A stretch of DNA of 64,000 bases. Origin: Irineochytrium annulatum. Taxonomy: Eukaryota; Chytridiomycota; Chytridiomycetes; Chytridiales; Chytridiaceae. Each line of letters starts with the position of its first letter. The stretch's first letter is position 1. This document shows, piece after piece, positions 16,290 to 25,142 of the stretch. The translations under genes were made by a program, and so were the position numbers. A model generated the notes under the pieces. That model worked only from the letters and a program-made list of their open reading frames with translations. It did no database searches and was not told the DNA's origin. The stretch lies in the NCBI GenBank assembly GCA_027600665.1, contig JADGJL010000027.1, forward strand, positions 1 through 64,000, written 5' to 3'.

Positions 16290-17474
16290 GTGGGCACATT
16301 CCAACCAGAAGAGACCCATGAGTCACGATCATCCAGTAAGTCTTTCGCGTTGCGGTGGAAGCATGAGAACATGCGTCAAATGGCATTGATCGCGATTTTC
16401 TCAATTGCGCTTACAATCATGATCTTGTTAGTCGTTTACGGTCAGGCCGGGAAACAAATTTCACTGGTTATTGATGGCAAAGCTCAGGTGGTAGAGACTC
16501 GTACAGGAATGCTTCAGGAAATGCTGGAGGAGCAGTCGATCACAGTCAGCCCTCACGACAAGGTATCCATGTCCATGAACGGGGCGATTACAGATGGAGA
16601 CCGAATCGTTATTGAGCGGGCCGTTCCAGTTAACATTACGGCAGACGGAGACACCAAGACTCTGTATACAACGGATTCATCGGTAGAAGATGCAATTCAA
16701 AAATCAGGTATTCAAGTTGAAAGTAATGATAAGGTGTATCCGGCGCTTGGAACTGCGATCAAAGCAGATATGAAGATCCGTGTAGTGCGCGTAACAAAGC
16801 GTACAGTGGATGTAGAACAACCAATCGCTTACAAAGTAATTAAAACGGCTGACCCTAGCTTGTACAAAGGGGATAACCGTGTCGTTGTGAACGGCAAAGA
16901 AGGCACACTTGTACAGCACATCGAAAAGGTATTTCAGGATGGAGAATTGGTCTCCAAAAAAATGGTCGGCAAATCTGTCGCGAATAATCGTGTAGATAAA
17001 GTGATTGCTGTCGGCACCAAAGCAAAACCTGTTGTGAAAAAACCAGAGATTCAGACCGTATCAGCTCAAACTTCAACAACGAAGAAGGCTACAACAACGA
17101 ACTCGAAGAAAACATCTGCCTCGGGCAGCAAAGTGATTACCGTATCTGGGACTTCTTTTAAATACTCCAAAGTACTTAAGAATGTATCCATGACTGCCTA
17201 CTCTTCCGAAGAGCCTGGCATTGGAACCAAAACAGCTTCCGGTACTCGTGTAACGGAAGGGCGCACCATCGCGGTTGATCCCAAAGTCATTCCAATTGGC
17301 TGGTGGGTATATATCGAAGGTCTGGGATTCCGTCGTGCGGAAGATACAGGCGGTGCCATTAAAGGCAACAAAATTGACGTATATTATGACAGTGTGAAGC
17401 ATGCCCTGAATTTTGGACGCAAGAAAGGCAAGACGGTCTACGTGATCGGTCCGGTGAAGCCGGAAGCGAACTAA
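16290..17474 (+). CDS. yabE: YabE-like cell-wall protein: DUF348, G5 and 3D domains
   Basis: A membrane-anchored wall-remodelling protein of the YabE type, related to resuscitation-promoting factors. A basic cytoplasmic N-terminus is followed by a membrane segment (about residues 29-49), DUF348 ubiquitin-like repeats, a G5 domain, a Thr/Lys/Ser linker and a C-terminal 3D domain with MTAYSSEEPG, TASGTRV, AVDPKVIPIG and the AEDTGGAIKG / DVY aspartates that form the murein-lytic active site. The frame is open from 16194, but GAAGGAGG at 16274-16281 sets the start at the GTG at 16290 (394 residues). Expression is probably gated by the c-di-AMP riboswitch. Confidence 0.9.
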   Translation: MGTFQPEETHESRSSSKSFALRWKHENMRQMALIAIFSIALTIMILLVVYGQAGKQISLVIDGKAQVVETRTGMLQEMLEEQSITVSPHDKVSMSMNGAITDGDRIVIERAVPVNITADGDTKTLYTTDSSVEDAIQKSGIQVESNDKVYPALGTAIKADMKIRVVRVTKRTVDVEQPIAYKVIKTADPSLYKGDNRVVVNGKEGTLVQHIEKVFQDGELVSKKMVGKSVANNRVDKVIAVGTKAKPVVKKPEIQTVSAQTSTTKKATTTNSKKTSASGSKVITVSGTSFKYSKVLKNVSMTAYSSEEPGIGTKTASGTRVTEGRTIAVDPKVIPIGWWVYIEGLGFRRAEDTGGAIKGNKIDVYYDSVKHALNFGRKKGKTVYVIGPVKPEAN

Positions 17475-17581
17475 AATCGTTTTACTTTGAAATGGGAATG
17501 CTATAAAATAGTTGCATGAATAATTCATGCGGAATATGCGGCGGAGGGGTCTGAATTCAGTCTCCCCCGCCGTTTGGCAGA

Positions 17582-17605
17582 GAAGAGGATATTCCTCTTC
17601 TTTTT
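17582..17605 (+). terminator. Intrinsic terminator after yabE
   Basis: GAAGAGGA, TAT loop, TCCTCTTC, then five T. A second, GC-rich hairpin lies just before it at 17539-17572 (CGGCGG-AGGGG facing CCCCC-GCCG, with inner CTGAATTCAG). Confidence 0.9.
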
Positions 17606-17629
17606 GCGTTAGAAAGGAAGAAATGGAAC

Positions 17630-18175
17630 ATGATAAAAGAAGTCATTGTGGTGGAAGGCCGTGATGATACGGTAGCCATCCGTCGGGCCGTGGAAGCCGA
17701 TACCATAGAAACAGGTGGATCAGCCATCAACCAACGCATTCTGAAGCGGATTGCGCTTGCTCAGGAGAGACGGGGAGTCATTGTACTGACAGATCCGGAT
17801 CATGCTGGCGAACGCATTCGTAAAATCATTGCGAATAAGGTGCCTGGCTGCAAACATGCTTTCATTCCGGAAGCCGATGCCACACGCAAAGGGGATATTG
17901 GGGTGGAGAATGCCTCACCGGAGGCGATCCGTCATGCTCTGGCACGCGTACATACTTCATACGAAGGCGCTCCTAGCCTGATCGATTGGGAGGACCTGAT
18001 CGCGGCAGGACTTATTGTGCATCCGCAGGCTGCGGCACGTCGCATGGAGATGGGCAATCTGCTGGGTATCGGATATTGTAACGGTAAGCAGTTCCACAAA
18101 CGTCTTGGTGTATTTCAGATTACACGGGAAGAGTTCTCTACAGCATTAGCGCAAATTGAACGTGAAGGATTGTGA
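17630..18175 (+). CDS. rnmV: Ribonuclease M5
   Basis: Toprim-domain nuclease that trims 5S rRNA precursor to its mature ends. The Toprim motifs are [11 protein letters not shown] (residues 6-16) and [12 protein letters not shown] (about residues 55-66), with [15 protein letters not shown] (about residues 82-96) typical of M5. 181 residues. ATG follows AGAAAGGAAGAAATGGAAC. It overlaps or abuts rsmA, the usual rnmV-rsmA pair. A 5S gene is at the left edge of this window. Confidence 0.95.
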   Translation: MIKEVIVVEGRDDTVAIRRAVEADTIETGGSAINQRILKRIALAQERRGVIVLTDPDHAGERIRKIIANKVPGCKHAFIPEADATRKGDIGVENASPEAIRHALARVHTSYEGAPSLIDWEDLIAAGLIVHPQAAARRMEMGNLLGIGYCNGKQFHKRLGVFQITREEFSTALAQIEREGL

Positions 18176-18179
18176 GCAT

Positions 18180-19082
18180 ATGAAGGATATGGAAGAGACG
18201 ATAGAAATTGCAACGCCCAAGCGAACCAAAGAAATTATTCAAAGACACGGATTCTCATTTAAGAAAAGTCTAGGTCAGAACTTTTTGATCGATCAAAATA
18301 TACTGAACAAAATTGTTAATGCAGCCGATTTGGACGAGTCCAAGGGCGCTTTAGAGATCGGACCGGGTATTGGAGCCCTTACGGAACGATTGGCCCGGGT
18401 AGCGGGTCCTGTCACAGCCGTAGAGATTGATCAGCGCTTGATTCCCATTCTGGGAGAAGTGATGCAGCCTTATCCGAATGTACGTGTGCATCATGGTGAT
18501 GTGCTGAAGCTTGATCTGGCTGAACTGTTCCAAAGCGATTTTGCATCGGTGGACAAAGTCAGTGTTGTGGCTAACCTGCCTTATTATGTAACGACTCCAA
18601 TTATGATGAAACTGTTGGAAGAGAAGCTGCCAGTGGACAGCATTGTTGTCATGATCCAAAAAGAAGTGGCTGAACGCATGGCTGCTGCACCAGGATCGAA
18701 AGACTACGGCAGTCTGAGCATCGCAGTTCAGTACTACAGTATTCCTGAGCTTGTGTGTATTGTGCCACCGACGGTCTTCATTCCCCAACCTAATGTGGAA
18801 TCAGCTGTCATTAAGCTGAAGGTTCGTGAGCAACCACCAGTTGAGATTCCCGATGAAGCACACTACTTCGAAGTGGTACAGGCTTCTTTTGCCCAACGGA
18901 GAAAAACAATCTCGAACAACCTGAAGGCACGTTTCTTCACAAAGGAGAACCGGGAACAGGCAGACATTCTGCTGGAGCAGGCAGGTATCCAACCATCCCG
19001 ACGCGGAGAGACGTTAAGTCTGCAGGAGTATGCTACACTCAGCACCGTAATGTGGGAAGCAGGGGTACGCGCAGCATTATAA
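18180..19082 (+). CDS. rsmA: 16S rRNA dimethyladenosine transferase
   Basis: KsgA/RsmA dimethylates A1518 and A1519 near the 3' end of 16S rRNA during 30S assembly. SAM motif [11 protein letters not shown] (about residue 60), catalytic [10 protein letters not shown] (about residue 131) and the N-terminal [13 protein letters not shown] are diagnostic. The frame extends upstream to a TTG at 18156 inside rnmV. I take the ATG at 18180, preceded by GAAGGA and four bases after the rnmV stop, giving 300 residues. Confidence 0.95.
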   Translation: MKDMEETIEIATPKRTKEIIQRHGFSFKKSLGQNFLIDQNILNKIVNAADLDESKGALEIGPGIGALTERLARVAGPVTAVEIDQRLIPILGEVMQPYPNVRVHHGDVLKLDLAELFQSDFASVDKVSVVANLPYYVTTPIMMKLLEEKLPVDSIVVMIQKEVAERMAAAPGSKDYGSLSIAVQYYSIPELVCIVPPTVFIPQPNVESAVIKLKVREQPPVEIPDEAHYFEVVQASFAQRRKTISNNLKARFFTKENREQADILLEQAGIQPSRRGETLSLQEYATLSTVMWEAGVRAAL

Positions 19083-19093
19083 AATTCGAATGA

Positions 19094-19120
19094 ACCAAAC
19101 CGGGTCTCTGCCCATACGAT
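19094..19120 (+). promoter_or_regulatory. Candidate sigma-K promoter of yabG
   Basis: ACC at 19094-19096, a 16-base spacer and CATACGAT at 19113-19120 resemble the sigma-K pattern (AC, then CATANNNTA). YabG is a late mother-cell protein under sigma-K in B. subtilis. The start would leave a very short leader before AGAGGTGA, which weakens the call. Confidence 0.4.
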
Positions 19121-19141
19121 GGGGTAGAGGTGATTACGTTG

Positions 19142-20038
19142 ATGAATATCGGAGACTTGGTCGTTCGGAAGTCATACGGCGGCGATGTGACTTTTCGGGT
19201 GGAAGGCCTTCAGTTGGATGCTGCGGTCATTAAAGGGACTGAGTTCCGGCTGCTTGCCGATTCCCCAGTGGACGATTTGATACAGGTTCCTTACGAACCG
19301 CAAAGCGCCAAGACCAGACAGGCGCATATTAAAGCACATCAGACCCTTTCCCGCCTGCAACAGATTCGTATGGAACAGGCTGAGCGGAATCGTGAAGGTC
19401 TGGTACAGGACTGGTCTGCTCAACAGGAGCCGGCTTATTTTGAAATGCCGGGAAAGGTGCTTCATCTGGATGGTGATCCGAACTATTTGAAAAAAAGTAT
19501 GGATCTCTATGAGCAACTTCGTGTTCCCGCAGAGGGACAATACGTTCATGAATCGGCAATGGCAGATACCTTATACCGTTTATTACCCAAAGTACGTCCA
19601 GATATCGTGGTCATTACGGGTCATGACGGGGTGTTAAAGACACGTCAGCCCTATGACTTATATAGTCTTGGTAGTTATAAGAACTCGCAAAATTTTGTGG
19701 CGGCCATTCAGGTGGCCAGACAATATGAACGCCATCTGGATGCACTCACTATTGTGGCAGGGGCCTGTCAGTCCCATTTTGAGGCACTGCTGCGCGCTGG
19801 AGCGAACTTTGCCAGTTCTCCAGGCAGAATCCTCATTCATGCACTTGACCCGGTCTACGTGGCAGCCAAGGCTTCCTTCACATCGGTACGGGAAACGGTC
19901 AACATGAATGATGTGCTGCACAATACGATCAGTGGTAGCCAAGGTGTGGGTGGTGTAGAGACACGGGGGAGCTACCGGGTAGGCCTGCCGGGGCTGAATG
20001 ATTTATCTACGCTAAAAGTGAACCCGTCGGCAGTCTGA
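19142..20038 (+). CDS. yabG: Sporulation-specific protease YabG
   Basis: Cysteine-type protease made late in sporulation that processes spore coat proteins. Family stretches visible: N-terminal GDLVVRKSYGGDV, YFEMPGKVLHLDGDPNYLKK in the middle, VVITGHDGVL, GACQSHFEALLRAGANFASS (likely active region) and IHALDPVYV, GVGGVETRG near the C-terminus. Start taken at the ATG at 19142; a TTG directly before it and a GTG at 19133 are alternatives behind the same AGAGGTGA. Length about 298 residues. It stands alone, with its own terminator. Confidence 0.93.
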   Translation: MNIGDLVVRKSYGGDVTFRVEGLQLDAAVIKGTEFRLLADSPVDDLIQVPYEPQSAKTRQAHIKAHQTLSRLQQIRMEQAERNREGLVQDWSAQQEPAYFEMPGKVLHLDGDPNYLKKSMDLYEQLRVPAEGQYVHESAMADTLYRLLPKVRPDIVVITGHDGVLKTRQPYDLYSLGSYKNSQNFVAAIQVARQYERHLDALTIVAGACQSHFEALLRAGANFASSPGRILIHALDPVYVAAKASFTSVRETVNMNDVLHNTISGSQGVGGVETRGSYRVGLPGLNDLSTLKVNPSAV

Positions 20039-20051
20039 TGTAGGCCATTTA

Positions 20052-20075
20052 AAGTCCCAATTTGGGGCTTTTTTT
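20052..20075 (+). terminator. Intrinsic terminator of yabG
   Basis: AAGTCCC, AATTT loop, GGGGCTT and a run of seven or more T, 13 bases after the yabG stop. Confidence 0.9.
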
Positions 20076-20092
20076 GTTTGCAAAAAAATTCA

Positions 20093-20164
20093 TTGACAAC
20101 AACTTTTTGATGCTGATATAATAATTAGTTTTGATTTGACAATGACTGTAAAATCCGGTATAAT
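20093..20164 (+). promoter_or_regulatory. Two tandem consensus sigma-A promoters of veg
   Basis: P1: TTGACA (20093-20098), 18-base spacer, TATAAT (20117-20122). P2: TTGACA (20136-20141), 17-base spacer, TATAAT (20159-20164). All four hexamers are perfect consensus. The veg promoter of B. subtilis is known for its strength, so high constitutive expression is expected here too. Confidence 0.92.
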
Positions 20165-20191
20165 GGACAAGAAAAGAGGTGGTCGTCGACA

Positions 20192-20467
20192 ATGGCTAAA
20201 AACACGCTGTTGGATATCAAACGCAATCTCGATGCACATATTGGTCAGAAGATTATGCTGCGGGCTAATGGTGGCCGCCGTAAGACCATTGAGCGTACGG
20301 GTGTATTGGAAGAAACGTACCCTTCTGTTTTTATTGTTAAGCTTGATGAAGAGCAAGAAACCTTCAAGCGAGTATCTTATAGTTATGCGGATATACTTAC
20401 GGAATCGGTAGAAGTCATGGTTTTTGACCCGGGCAGCCAGACGCATAGCTCCTATATGGAGACGTAA
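20192..20467 (+). CDS. veg: Veg protein
   Basis: A 91-residue small soluble protein of the Veg family, linked in B. subtilis to biofilm matrix expression and spore outgrowth; the mechanism is unsettled. The start [20 protein letters not shown], the KANGG-type [15 protein letters not shown] and the ending with VMVFD fit the family. ATG follows AGAGGTGG. A pair of consensus promoters drives it and a terminator follows. Confidence 0.93.
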   Translation: MAKNTLLDIKRNLDAHIGQKIMLRANGGRRKTIERTGVLEETYPSVFIVKLDEEQETFKRVSYSYADILTESVEVMVFDPGSQTHSSYMET

Positions 20468-20481
20468 GTATCGTTGTACAG

Positions 20482-20512
20482 GCGATTCGCCCCTTGGGTG
20501 GATCGCTTTTTT
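20482..20512 (+). terminator. Intrinsic terminator of veg
   Basis: GCGATTCGCCC pairs with GGGTGGATCGC (two G-U) and is followed by six T. Confidence 0.88.
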
Positions 20513-20715
20513 ATGTCTACAAAATCACCCATTTATCTTCTAAGGTAACCCATACATACGCAGGAATGAGTGAGGGGTGGTCGCGGCATACTATATGGAC
20601 AGGTGAAGGGCAGTTTCTTAAGCGATGAAGGAAACTTCAATTGGCCTGATGCAAGATGTCCAAAACGTGAACGAACTCATTACATTATGATGGATACTTT
20701 GGAGGAGGATGGTTC

Positions 20716-20892
20716 ATGAGTCGCAGAAGAAGAAGTGTCATGTCCGAGGATCTGAAGAATGAGCTCGCGAAAGACCTGGGCTTCTATGATACGGTCCAAC
20801 AGGAAGGTTGGGGTGGAATCAAAGCCAAGGATGCAGGAAACATGGTGAAAAGAGCCATTCAACTTGCTGAGCAGGCTGCCCGCAAATCTTAA
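20716..20892 (+). CDS. sspF: Small acid-soluble spore protein, alpha/beta-like (SspF)
   Basis: A 58-residue spore DNA-binding protein of the SspF type, which coats DNA in the dormant spore. It starts [14 protein letters not shown] and contains [19 protein letters not shown] and [15 protein letters not shown], the conserved core of the family. ATG at 20716 follows GGAGGAGGATGGTTC. Position between veg and ispE is as in B. subtilis. No forespore promoter was confidently found upstream. Confidence 0.95.
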   Translation: MSRRRRSVMSEDLKNELAKDLGFYDTVQQEGWGGIKAKDAGNMVKRAIQLAEQAARKS

Positions 20893-20913
20893 TCCGGTTC
20901 AAGCAGATTGAAA

Positions 20914-20949
20914 AGTGGGGAAATCCGTCAGGGACAACCCCGCTTTTTC
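20914..20949 (+). terminator. Intrinsic terminator of sspF
   Basis: AGTGGGG pairs with CCCCGCT over a 17-base loop and is followed by TTTT, 21 bases after the stop. Confidence 0.75.
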
Positions 20950-20974
20950 CCCTTAGATGCGGAATAGAAATGAC

Positions 20975-21003
20975 TTGACAGCCCCATTTTGATATAATAT
21001 GTT
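20975..21003 (+). promoter_or_regulatory. Sigma-A promoter of ispE
   Basis: TTGACA (20975-20980), 17-base spacer, TATGTT (20998-21003), 30 bases before the ispE start. A TATAAT also occurs inside the spacer but at the wrong distance. Confidence 0.7.
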
Positions 21004-21032
21004 AAGTTGTCTTAGGGAAAAGGTGAGGACGG

Positions 21033-21896
21033 GTGAACGCCTTGAAAATTTACGAAAAAGCGCCTGCTAAAATTAATTTGATGCTGGACGTTTTACATAA
21101 AAGAAGCGATGGATTCCATGAAGTTGAAATGATCATGACCATGGTCGATCTTGCTGATCGGCTGGAAATGTCGGAGCTGCCGCGAGATACCATTTTCATC
21201 TCTAGTCAGGCGGGTTATATCCCGCTGGACGAGAAGAATCTGGCTTTCCAGGCAGCCAGACTGATTAAGGAGCGCTATAACGTGCGTACGGGCGTCCATA
21301 TTCATCTGGATAAAAAGATTCCAGTTGCAGCCGGCCTTGCCGGAGGCAGCAGCGATGCAGCAGCAGCTCTGCGAGGATTGAACCGTCTGTGGCGATTGAA
21401 TATACCGGATCACGAACTGCAGGAGCTTGGAGCTGAACTCGGTTCAGATGTTCCATTCTGTATCACAGGAGGGACTGCACTCGCTACAGGCCGTGGTGAG
21501 AAGTTGACTCCCATTCCTAATCCGCCGCAATGTTGGGTAATTCTGGCCAAGCCTCCAATCAATGTGTCTACAGCCGATGTATACGGACGGTTCCGCAGTG
21601 ACAAGATTGTTCGTCATCCGAGTGCGGCTAAAATGGAACAGGCGATTCGCAACCAATCCTTTACGGAAGTCTGTGACCAGATGGGCAATGTGCTTGAAGA
21701 TGTAACGTTGAAGCTGTATCCGGAAGTTCAGCATCTGAAGGATGCCATGATTCGGTTGGGCGCAGACGGTGTGTTGATGTCCGGTAGTGGTCCAACGGTA
21801 TTTGGACTGGTCTCCAAAGAATCCAAGGTTGCCCGGATATACAATGGCCTGCGTGGTTTCTGTAAAGAAGTGTACGCTGTACGTATGTTGACATGA
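21033..21896 (+). CDS. ispE: 4-(cytidine 5'-diphospho)-2-C-methyl-D-erythritol kinase
   Basis: GHMP kinase of the non-mevalonate isoprenoid pathway, which phosphorylates CDP-ME at the 2-hydroxyl. Motifs: [13 protein letters not shown] at the N-terminus, the ATP loop [17 protein letters not shown] (about residues 94-110), [21 protein letters not shown] (about residue 137) and [16 protein letters not shown] (about residue 245). 287 residues from the GTG at 21033; a TTG nine bases later is an alternative. GGTGAGG precedes it. Confidence 0.95.
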   Translation: MNALKIYEKAPAKINLMLDVLHKRSDGFHEVEMIMTMVDLADRLEMSELPRDTIFISSQAGYIPLDEKNLAFQAARLIKERYNVRTGVHIHLDKKIPVAAGLAGGSSDAAAALRGLNRLWRLNIPDHELQELGAELGSDVPFCITGGTALATGRGEKLTPIPNPPQCWVILAKPPINVSTADVYGRFRSDKIVRHPSAAKMEQAIRNQSFTEVCDQMGNVLEDVTLKLYPEVQHLKDAMIRLGADGVLMSGSGPTVFGLVSKESKVARIYNGLRGFCKEVYAVRMLT

Positions 21897-21993
21897 AATT
21901 CGCTTTTATAATGTACAAACACGTATAAAGGTGGTATATTTTTAAATAATTATTCGGATTTAGATGTTTCCGTGATCGTGAGGATGGATCTCT

Positions 21994-22821
21994 GTGAAGA
22001 AGTTAAAACGAAGCGCAAGGCTGGTTGAAATGACGCAATATTTATTGTCCAGACCGCATACGGTTATTCCGCTCACCACATTTGCCGAACGTTATGGTGC
22101 CGCAAAGTCTTCAATTAGTGAAGATTTGGCGATTATCAAGGAAGTGTTCGAAGAAGGTGGCTCAGGAGAACTGCATACACTGGCTGGAGCAGCCGGGGGA
22201 GTAAGGTGGATTCCGAAAGTATCCCGAGAACTGGCACTTGCATTTGCGGAACGGCTCTCGACCCAGCTCGCGCAACCTGATCGGATCTTGCCTGGAGAAT
22301 ACCTGTACATGTCCGACTTGCTTGGTCAGCCCGCATTGATGAATGAAGCCGGCAAGATCTTTGCAACGGCCTTTGGCAATATGAATATTGATGTGGTTAT
22401 GACGGTAGAAACCAAAGGAATTCCACTGGCTTATGCGACCGGAGCCCAGCTCAACCTGCCTGTCGTGCTCGTACGCAGGGACCATCAGGCTACAGAAGGA
22501 TCGGCCGTAAGTATCAATTATGTATCCGGGTCCCATAAAAGTCTGCATACCATGTCCCTGTCTCGTAGGGCGATGCGTGAGCATTCCAGAGTACTTATTG
22601 TGGATGACTTCATGAAGGCTGGGGGTACGGTGCAAGGAATGATCGATCTTTTGGCCGAGTTTAATGCTACAGTTGCCGGGGTAGGGGTACTGGTGGAATC
22701 TGGTTCTGTAGATTCAGAAGAACGGCTGTTAACCGATTACGTATCTCTCGCGAAGCTGACAGCGGTTGATGCCAAGAGCAGACAGATTTCCGTCAAGCCT
22801 GGCAACTATTTTGACCTGTAG
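21994..22821 (+). CDS. purR: Purine operon repressor PurR
   Basis: Represses purine biosynthesis and transport genes, with PRPP as the inducer. The N-terminal winged helix (KRSARLVEMTQYLLSRP) is followed by a phosphoribosyltransferase-like domain with the PRPP loop VLIVDDFMKAGGT (about residues 200-212). 275 residues, GTG start at 21994. It follows ispE as in B. subtilis. The ridA-type gene yabJ, usually next, is absent. prs, whose product makes PRPP, is 3 kb further on. Confidence 0.95.
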   Translation: MKKLKRSARLVEMTQYLLSRPHTVIPLTTFAERYGAAKSSISEDLAIIKEVFEEGGSGELHTLAGAAGGVRWIPKVSRELALAFAERLSTQLAQPDRILPGEYLYMSDLLGQPALMNEAGKIFATAFGNMNIDVVMTVETKGIPLAYATGAQLNLPVVLVRRDHQATEGSAVSINYVSGSHKSLHTMSLSRRAMREHSRVLIVDDFMKAGGTVQGMIDLLAEFNATVAGVGVLVESGSVDSEERLLTDYVSLAKLTAVDAKSRQISVKPGNYFDL

Positions 22822-22899
22822 AAAGATGACGAATGTTATGTCGTTAAAGGGTCTTTTCCATCGACCTGGCACTAACGTTGTCGAATTGTGTATTAAATA

Positions 22900-22928
22900 A
22901 AAAAATTCCTGAAATTAGGAAATTTTTA
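22900..22928 (+). terminator. AT-rich intrinsic terminator after purR
   Basis: AAAAATTCCT and AGGAAATTTTT form an AT-rich stem with one bulge around GAAATT and end in T. Weak but well placed between purR and the spoVG promoter. Confidence 0.55.
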
Positions 22929-22941
22929 TGGTTATAAAAAG

Positions 22942-22968
22942 AAGGAGTTCGTATATGCCGTGTGGAAT
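22942..22968 (+). promoter_or_regulatory. Sigma-H promoter of spoVG
   Basis: AAGGAGTT (22942-22949), a 12-base spacer and GTGGAAT (22962-22968) match the sigma-H pattern RNAGGAWWW-N11-12-RNNGAAT closely. The B. subtilis spoVG promoter is the classic sigma-H promoter. The AT-rich DNA just upstream could bind AbrB, and a perfect Spo0A-like box TGTCGAA lies at 22879-22885. Confidence 0.82.
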
Positions 22969-23009
22969 TATACACCAAGTTCTGATGGAAAAAGGTGGTG
23001 AACACACAC

Positions 23010-23294
23010 ATGCAAATTACGGATGTCAGACTCCGCCGTGTTAACTCGGAGGGGAGAATGAAGGCTATCGCATCCATTACCATCGATAACGAATTCGTCG
23101 TTCATGACATTCGTGTCATTGATGGTAACAACGGAATGTTTGTTGCTATGCCGAGCAAGCGCACTCCTGATGGAGAGTTCCGTGATATCGCCCACCCGAT
23201 CTCTTCCGGTACGCGTGAGAAGATTCAGGCAGCAGTTCTGACTGAATACGATCGTGCTGCAACTGAGGAAGAAGTCATTGAAGAAGGTGCCTGA
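23010..23294 (+). CDS. spoVG: Septation and RNA-binding regulator SpoVG
   Basis: A 94-residue nucleic-acid-binding protein involved in spore cortex formation and septation control. The start [20 protein letters not shown] and the central [19 protein letters not shown] and [12 protein letters not shown] are near the family consensus. The frame is open from a GTG at 22995, but AAGGTGG at 22992-22998 serves the ATG at 23010. The C-terminal tail is acidic, as usual. Strong terminator downstream. Confidence 0.96.
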   Translation: MQITDVRLRRVNSEGRMKAIASITIDNEFVVHDIRVIDGNNGMFVAMPSKRTPDGEFRDIAHPISSGTREKIQAAVLTEYDRAATEEEVIEEGA

Positions 23295-23316
23295 GAACAT
23301 TATTGGGGTTCGAAGG

Positions 23317-23353
23317 AAAAGAGAGCCATGTCTTATGGCTCTCTTTTCTTTTT
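23317..23353 (+). terminator. Intrinsic terminator of spoVG
   Basis: AAAAGAGAGCCAT, loop GTCTT, ATGGCTCTCTTTT followed by CTTTTT. A 13-bp perfect stem. Confidence 0.95.
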
Positions 23354-23640
23354 GATCGGAATAAGATATATTCAGTATTGAGTTTATTAGCAGAGAACAA
23401 AAAGCGCATCGTGCGCTTGGTGGCAGGGCGGCATCTTAGGAATCATTGGGATTCGGTTAAGCTCGCAGGTACACGGCGTATACATATAGGTCACATTTCG
23501 TTGGTGTCCGCGTTGTTACGTGTGATTACAGAGACAGCAGGCGATGAACAAGACCGGCGTGAAGCCGGCTGAACGATACTCATTGGATATAGATAAGCAA
23601 TGCATTTCAATGGGTTTTTCAGAACAGGAGGTCGTTAACT
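23354..23640. other. Gap between spoVG terminator and glmU
   Basis: No gene supported. A small hairpin CCGGC-GTGAA-GCCGG lies near 23557-23571. An open frame crosses from before the terminator (23303-23572) but lacks a ribosome binding site and includes the terminator. The glmU promoter should lie here; I could not pick one. Confidence 0.45.
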
Positions 23641-25041
23641 TTGAAACGAATGGCAATCGTTCTTGCCGCAGGGCAAGGCAAACGAATGAAGTCAAAATTG
23701 TACAAAGTACTGCATCCCGTATGCGGTAAACCTATGGTTGGACATGTGCTGGATGCAGCACTCAGCGCAGGCGTTGAACGCAGTGTGGTAGTTGTCGGCC
23801 ATGGTGCCGAAGCGGTGCAGTCATTTTTAGGTTCCAAGGCGGAGTATGCACTCCAGGCGGAACAACTGGGCACAGGACATGCAGTACAGCAAGTTAAATC
23901 CTTGCTTGGTGGCGAAGCAGGATCCACAATTGTGGTCTGTGGGGATACACCGCTCGTGACTCGTGAGACATTGGAAGGTCTGATGAATCACAATGAGAGT
24001 CGCGGGGCGGCAGCTACAGTACTTACGGCTCAGTTGGACAATCCCAAAGGCTACGGCCGAGTAATACGTGGAGAAGATGGTTCCGTACAGCGGATCGTAG
24101 AACAAAAGGATTGCAACGAACAGGAAGATGCTGTGAATGAGATTAACACAGGCACATACTGCTTCGATAATACAAAATTGTTCGCTGCGCTGGATAAAGT
24201 AACGAACCAGAATGCTCAGGGAGAATATTATCTCACAGACGTAATCGGCATTTTGCGTAATGATGGAGATGTGGTTGAGGCTTACATGTCGGATGACATC
24301 GCGGAATCCATCGGGGTTAACGATCGATTGGCACTTTCGCAAGCAGAAGCCTTCATGCGTGAACGTCTCGCTGTACGTCATATGTTGAACGGTGTTACAA
24401 TCATTGATCCGTCATCGACATATATCGGAGCGGATGTTACGATTGGAGCAGATACAGTATTGTATCCGGGGACAATTCTCAAAGGCACAACTTCGATCGG
24501 CGAAGCATGTCATATTGGTCCTCAGGCAGATGTGGAAGACAGCGTTATTCAGGACGGAGTTACAATCAAACATTCGGTGTTATCCAATGCCGAAGTGGGT
24601 TCTGATGCAACGGTTGGTCCATTTGCTAATTTGCGTCCAGGAACTAAACTGGGTCGCAACGTAAAAATTGGTGACTTTGTTGAAGTGAAAAATGCTACAA
24701 TTGACGAAGGTTCCAAAGTATCTCATCTCAGCTATATTGGGGATGCCAAAGTAGGGAAAAACGTAAATGTTGGATGCGGGGCAATAACTGTCAATTATGA
24801 TGGTTATAATAAGGCTGTAACGACGATTGAAGATGATGCTTTCGTAGGTAGCAACGTCAATCTGATTGCACCAATTACGGTAGGAAAAGGCGCTTATGTC
24901 GTTGCTGGCTCTACCGTTACCCATTCCGTTCCCGAGAATGATCTGGCCATTGCTCGTCCACGTCAGGAGAATAAACCTGGTTATGCGGAGAAGATTCGCG
25001 GACGTGCCAAAGCCAAGAAACAAAATGCCAAACCCCAATAA
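23641..25041 (+). CDS. glmU: Bifunctional UDP-GlcNAc pyrophosphorylase / GlcN-1-P acetyltransferase
   Basis: Makes UDP-N-acetylglucosamine, the precursor of peptidoglycan and teichoic acid linkage units. The N-terminal uridyltransferase domain has [15 protein letters not shown] (residues 8-22), QLGTGHA (about residue 79) and CGDTPL (about residue 100). The C-terminal left-handed beta helix (about residue 250 onward) carries hexapeptide repeats and ends with a basic tail. 466 residues. TTG start at 23641 behind CAGGAGG. An early terminator-like hairpin overlaps its stop. Confidence 0.96.
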   Translation: MKRMAIVLAAGQGKRMKSKLYKVLHPVCGKPMVGHVLDAALSAGVERSVVVVGHGAEAVQSFLGSKAEYALQAEQLGTGHAVQQVKSLLGGEAGSTIVVCGDTPLVTRETLEGLMNHNESRGAAATVLTAQLDNPKGYGRVIRGEDGSVQRIVEQKDCNEQEDAVNEINTGTYCFDNTKLFAALDKVTNQNAQGEYYLTDVIGILRNDGDVVEAYMSDDIAESIGVNDRLALSQAEAFMRERLAVRHMLNGVTIIDPSSTYIGADVTIGADTVLYPGTILKGTTSIGEACHIGPQADVEDSVIQDGVTIKHSVLSNAEVGSDATVGPFANLRPGTKLGRNVKIGDFVEVKNATIDEGSKVSHLSYIGDAKVGKNVNVGCGAITVNYDGYNKAVTTIEDDAFVGSNVNLIAPITVGKGAYVVAGSTVTHSVPENDLAIARPRQENKPGYAEKIRGRAKAKKQNAKPQ

Positions 25042-25050
25042 GGGGTTTTG
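25030..25050 (+). terminator. Terminator-like hairpin over the glmU stop
   Basis: AAACCCC, AATA loop, GGGGTTTTG covers the glmU stop codon. The T run is short, so it may only attenuate. A second hairpin (CCTCCCG facing CGGGAGG, 25063-25082) stands between glmU and prs without a T run. Confidence 0.5.
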
Positions 25051-25142
25051 ATAACAAGATTGCCTCCCGAAGATCCGGGAGGTGCCGACATGTCGCAGAC
25101 GCTTATAGATTCCAATGAACCAGCACGGAGGGTTTTTATTTT

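Noticed and set aside
22955..23044. Short frame MPCGIIHQV... with GAAGGAG before it, upstream of spoVG
   Set aside because: The apparent ribosome binding site is the -35 of the sigma-H promoter and the frame lies across the -10, so it would not be transcribed from that promoter in full.
23303..23572. Rightward open frame of 89 codons between spoVG and glmU
   Set aside because: It runs through the spoVG terminator, has no ribosome binding site and resembles nothing. It is not a decayed yabJ as far as I can see.
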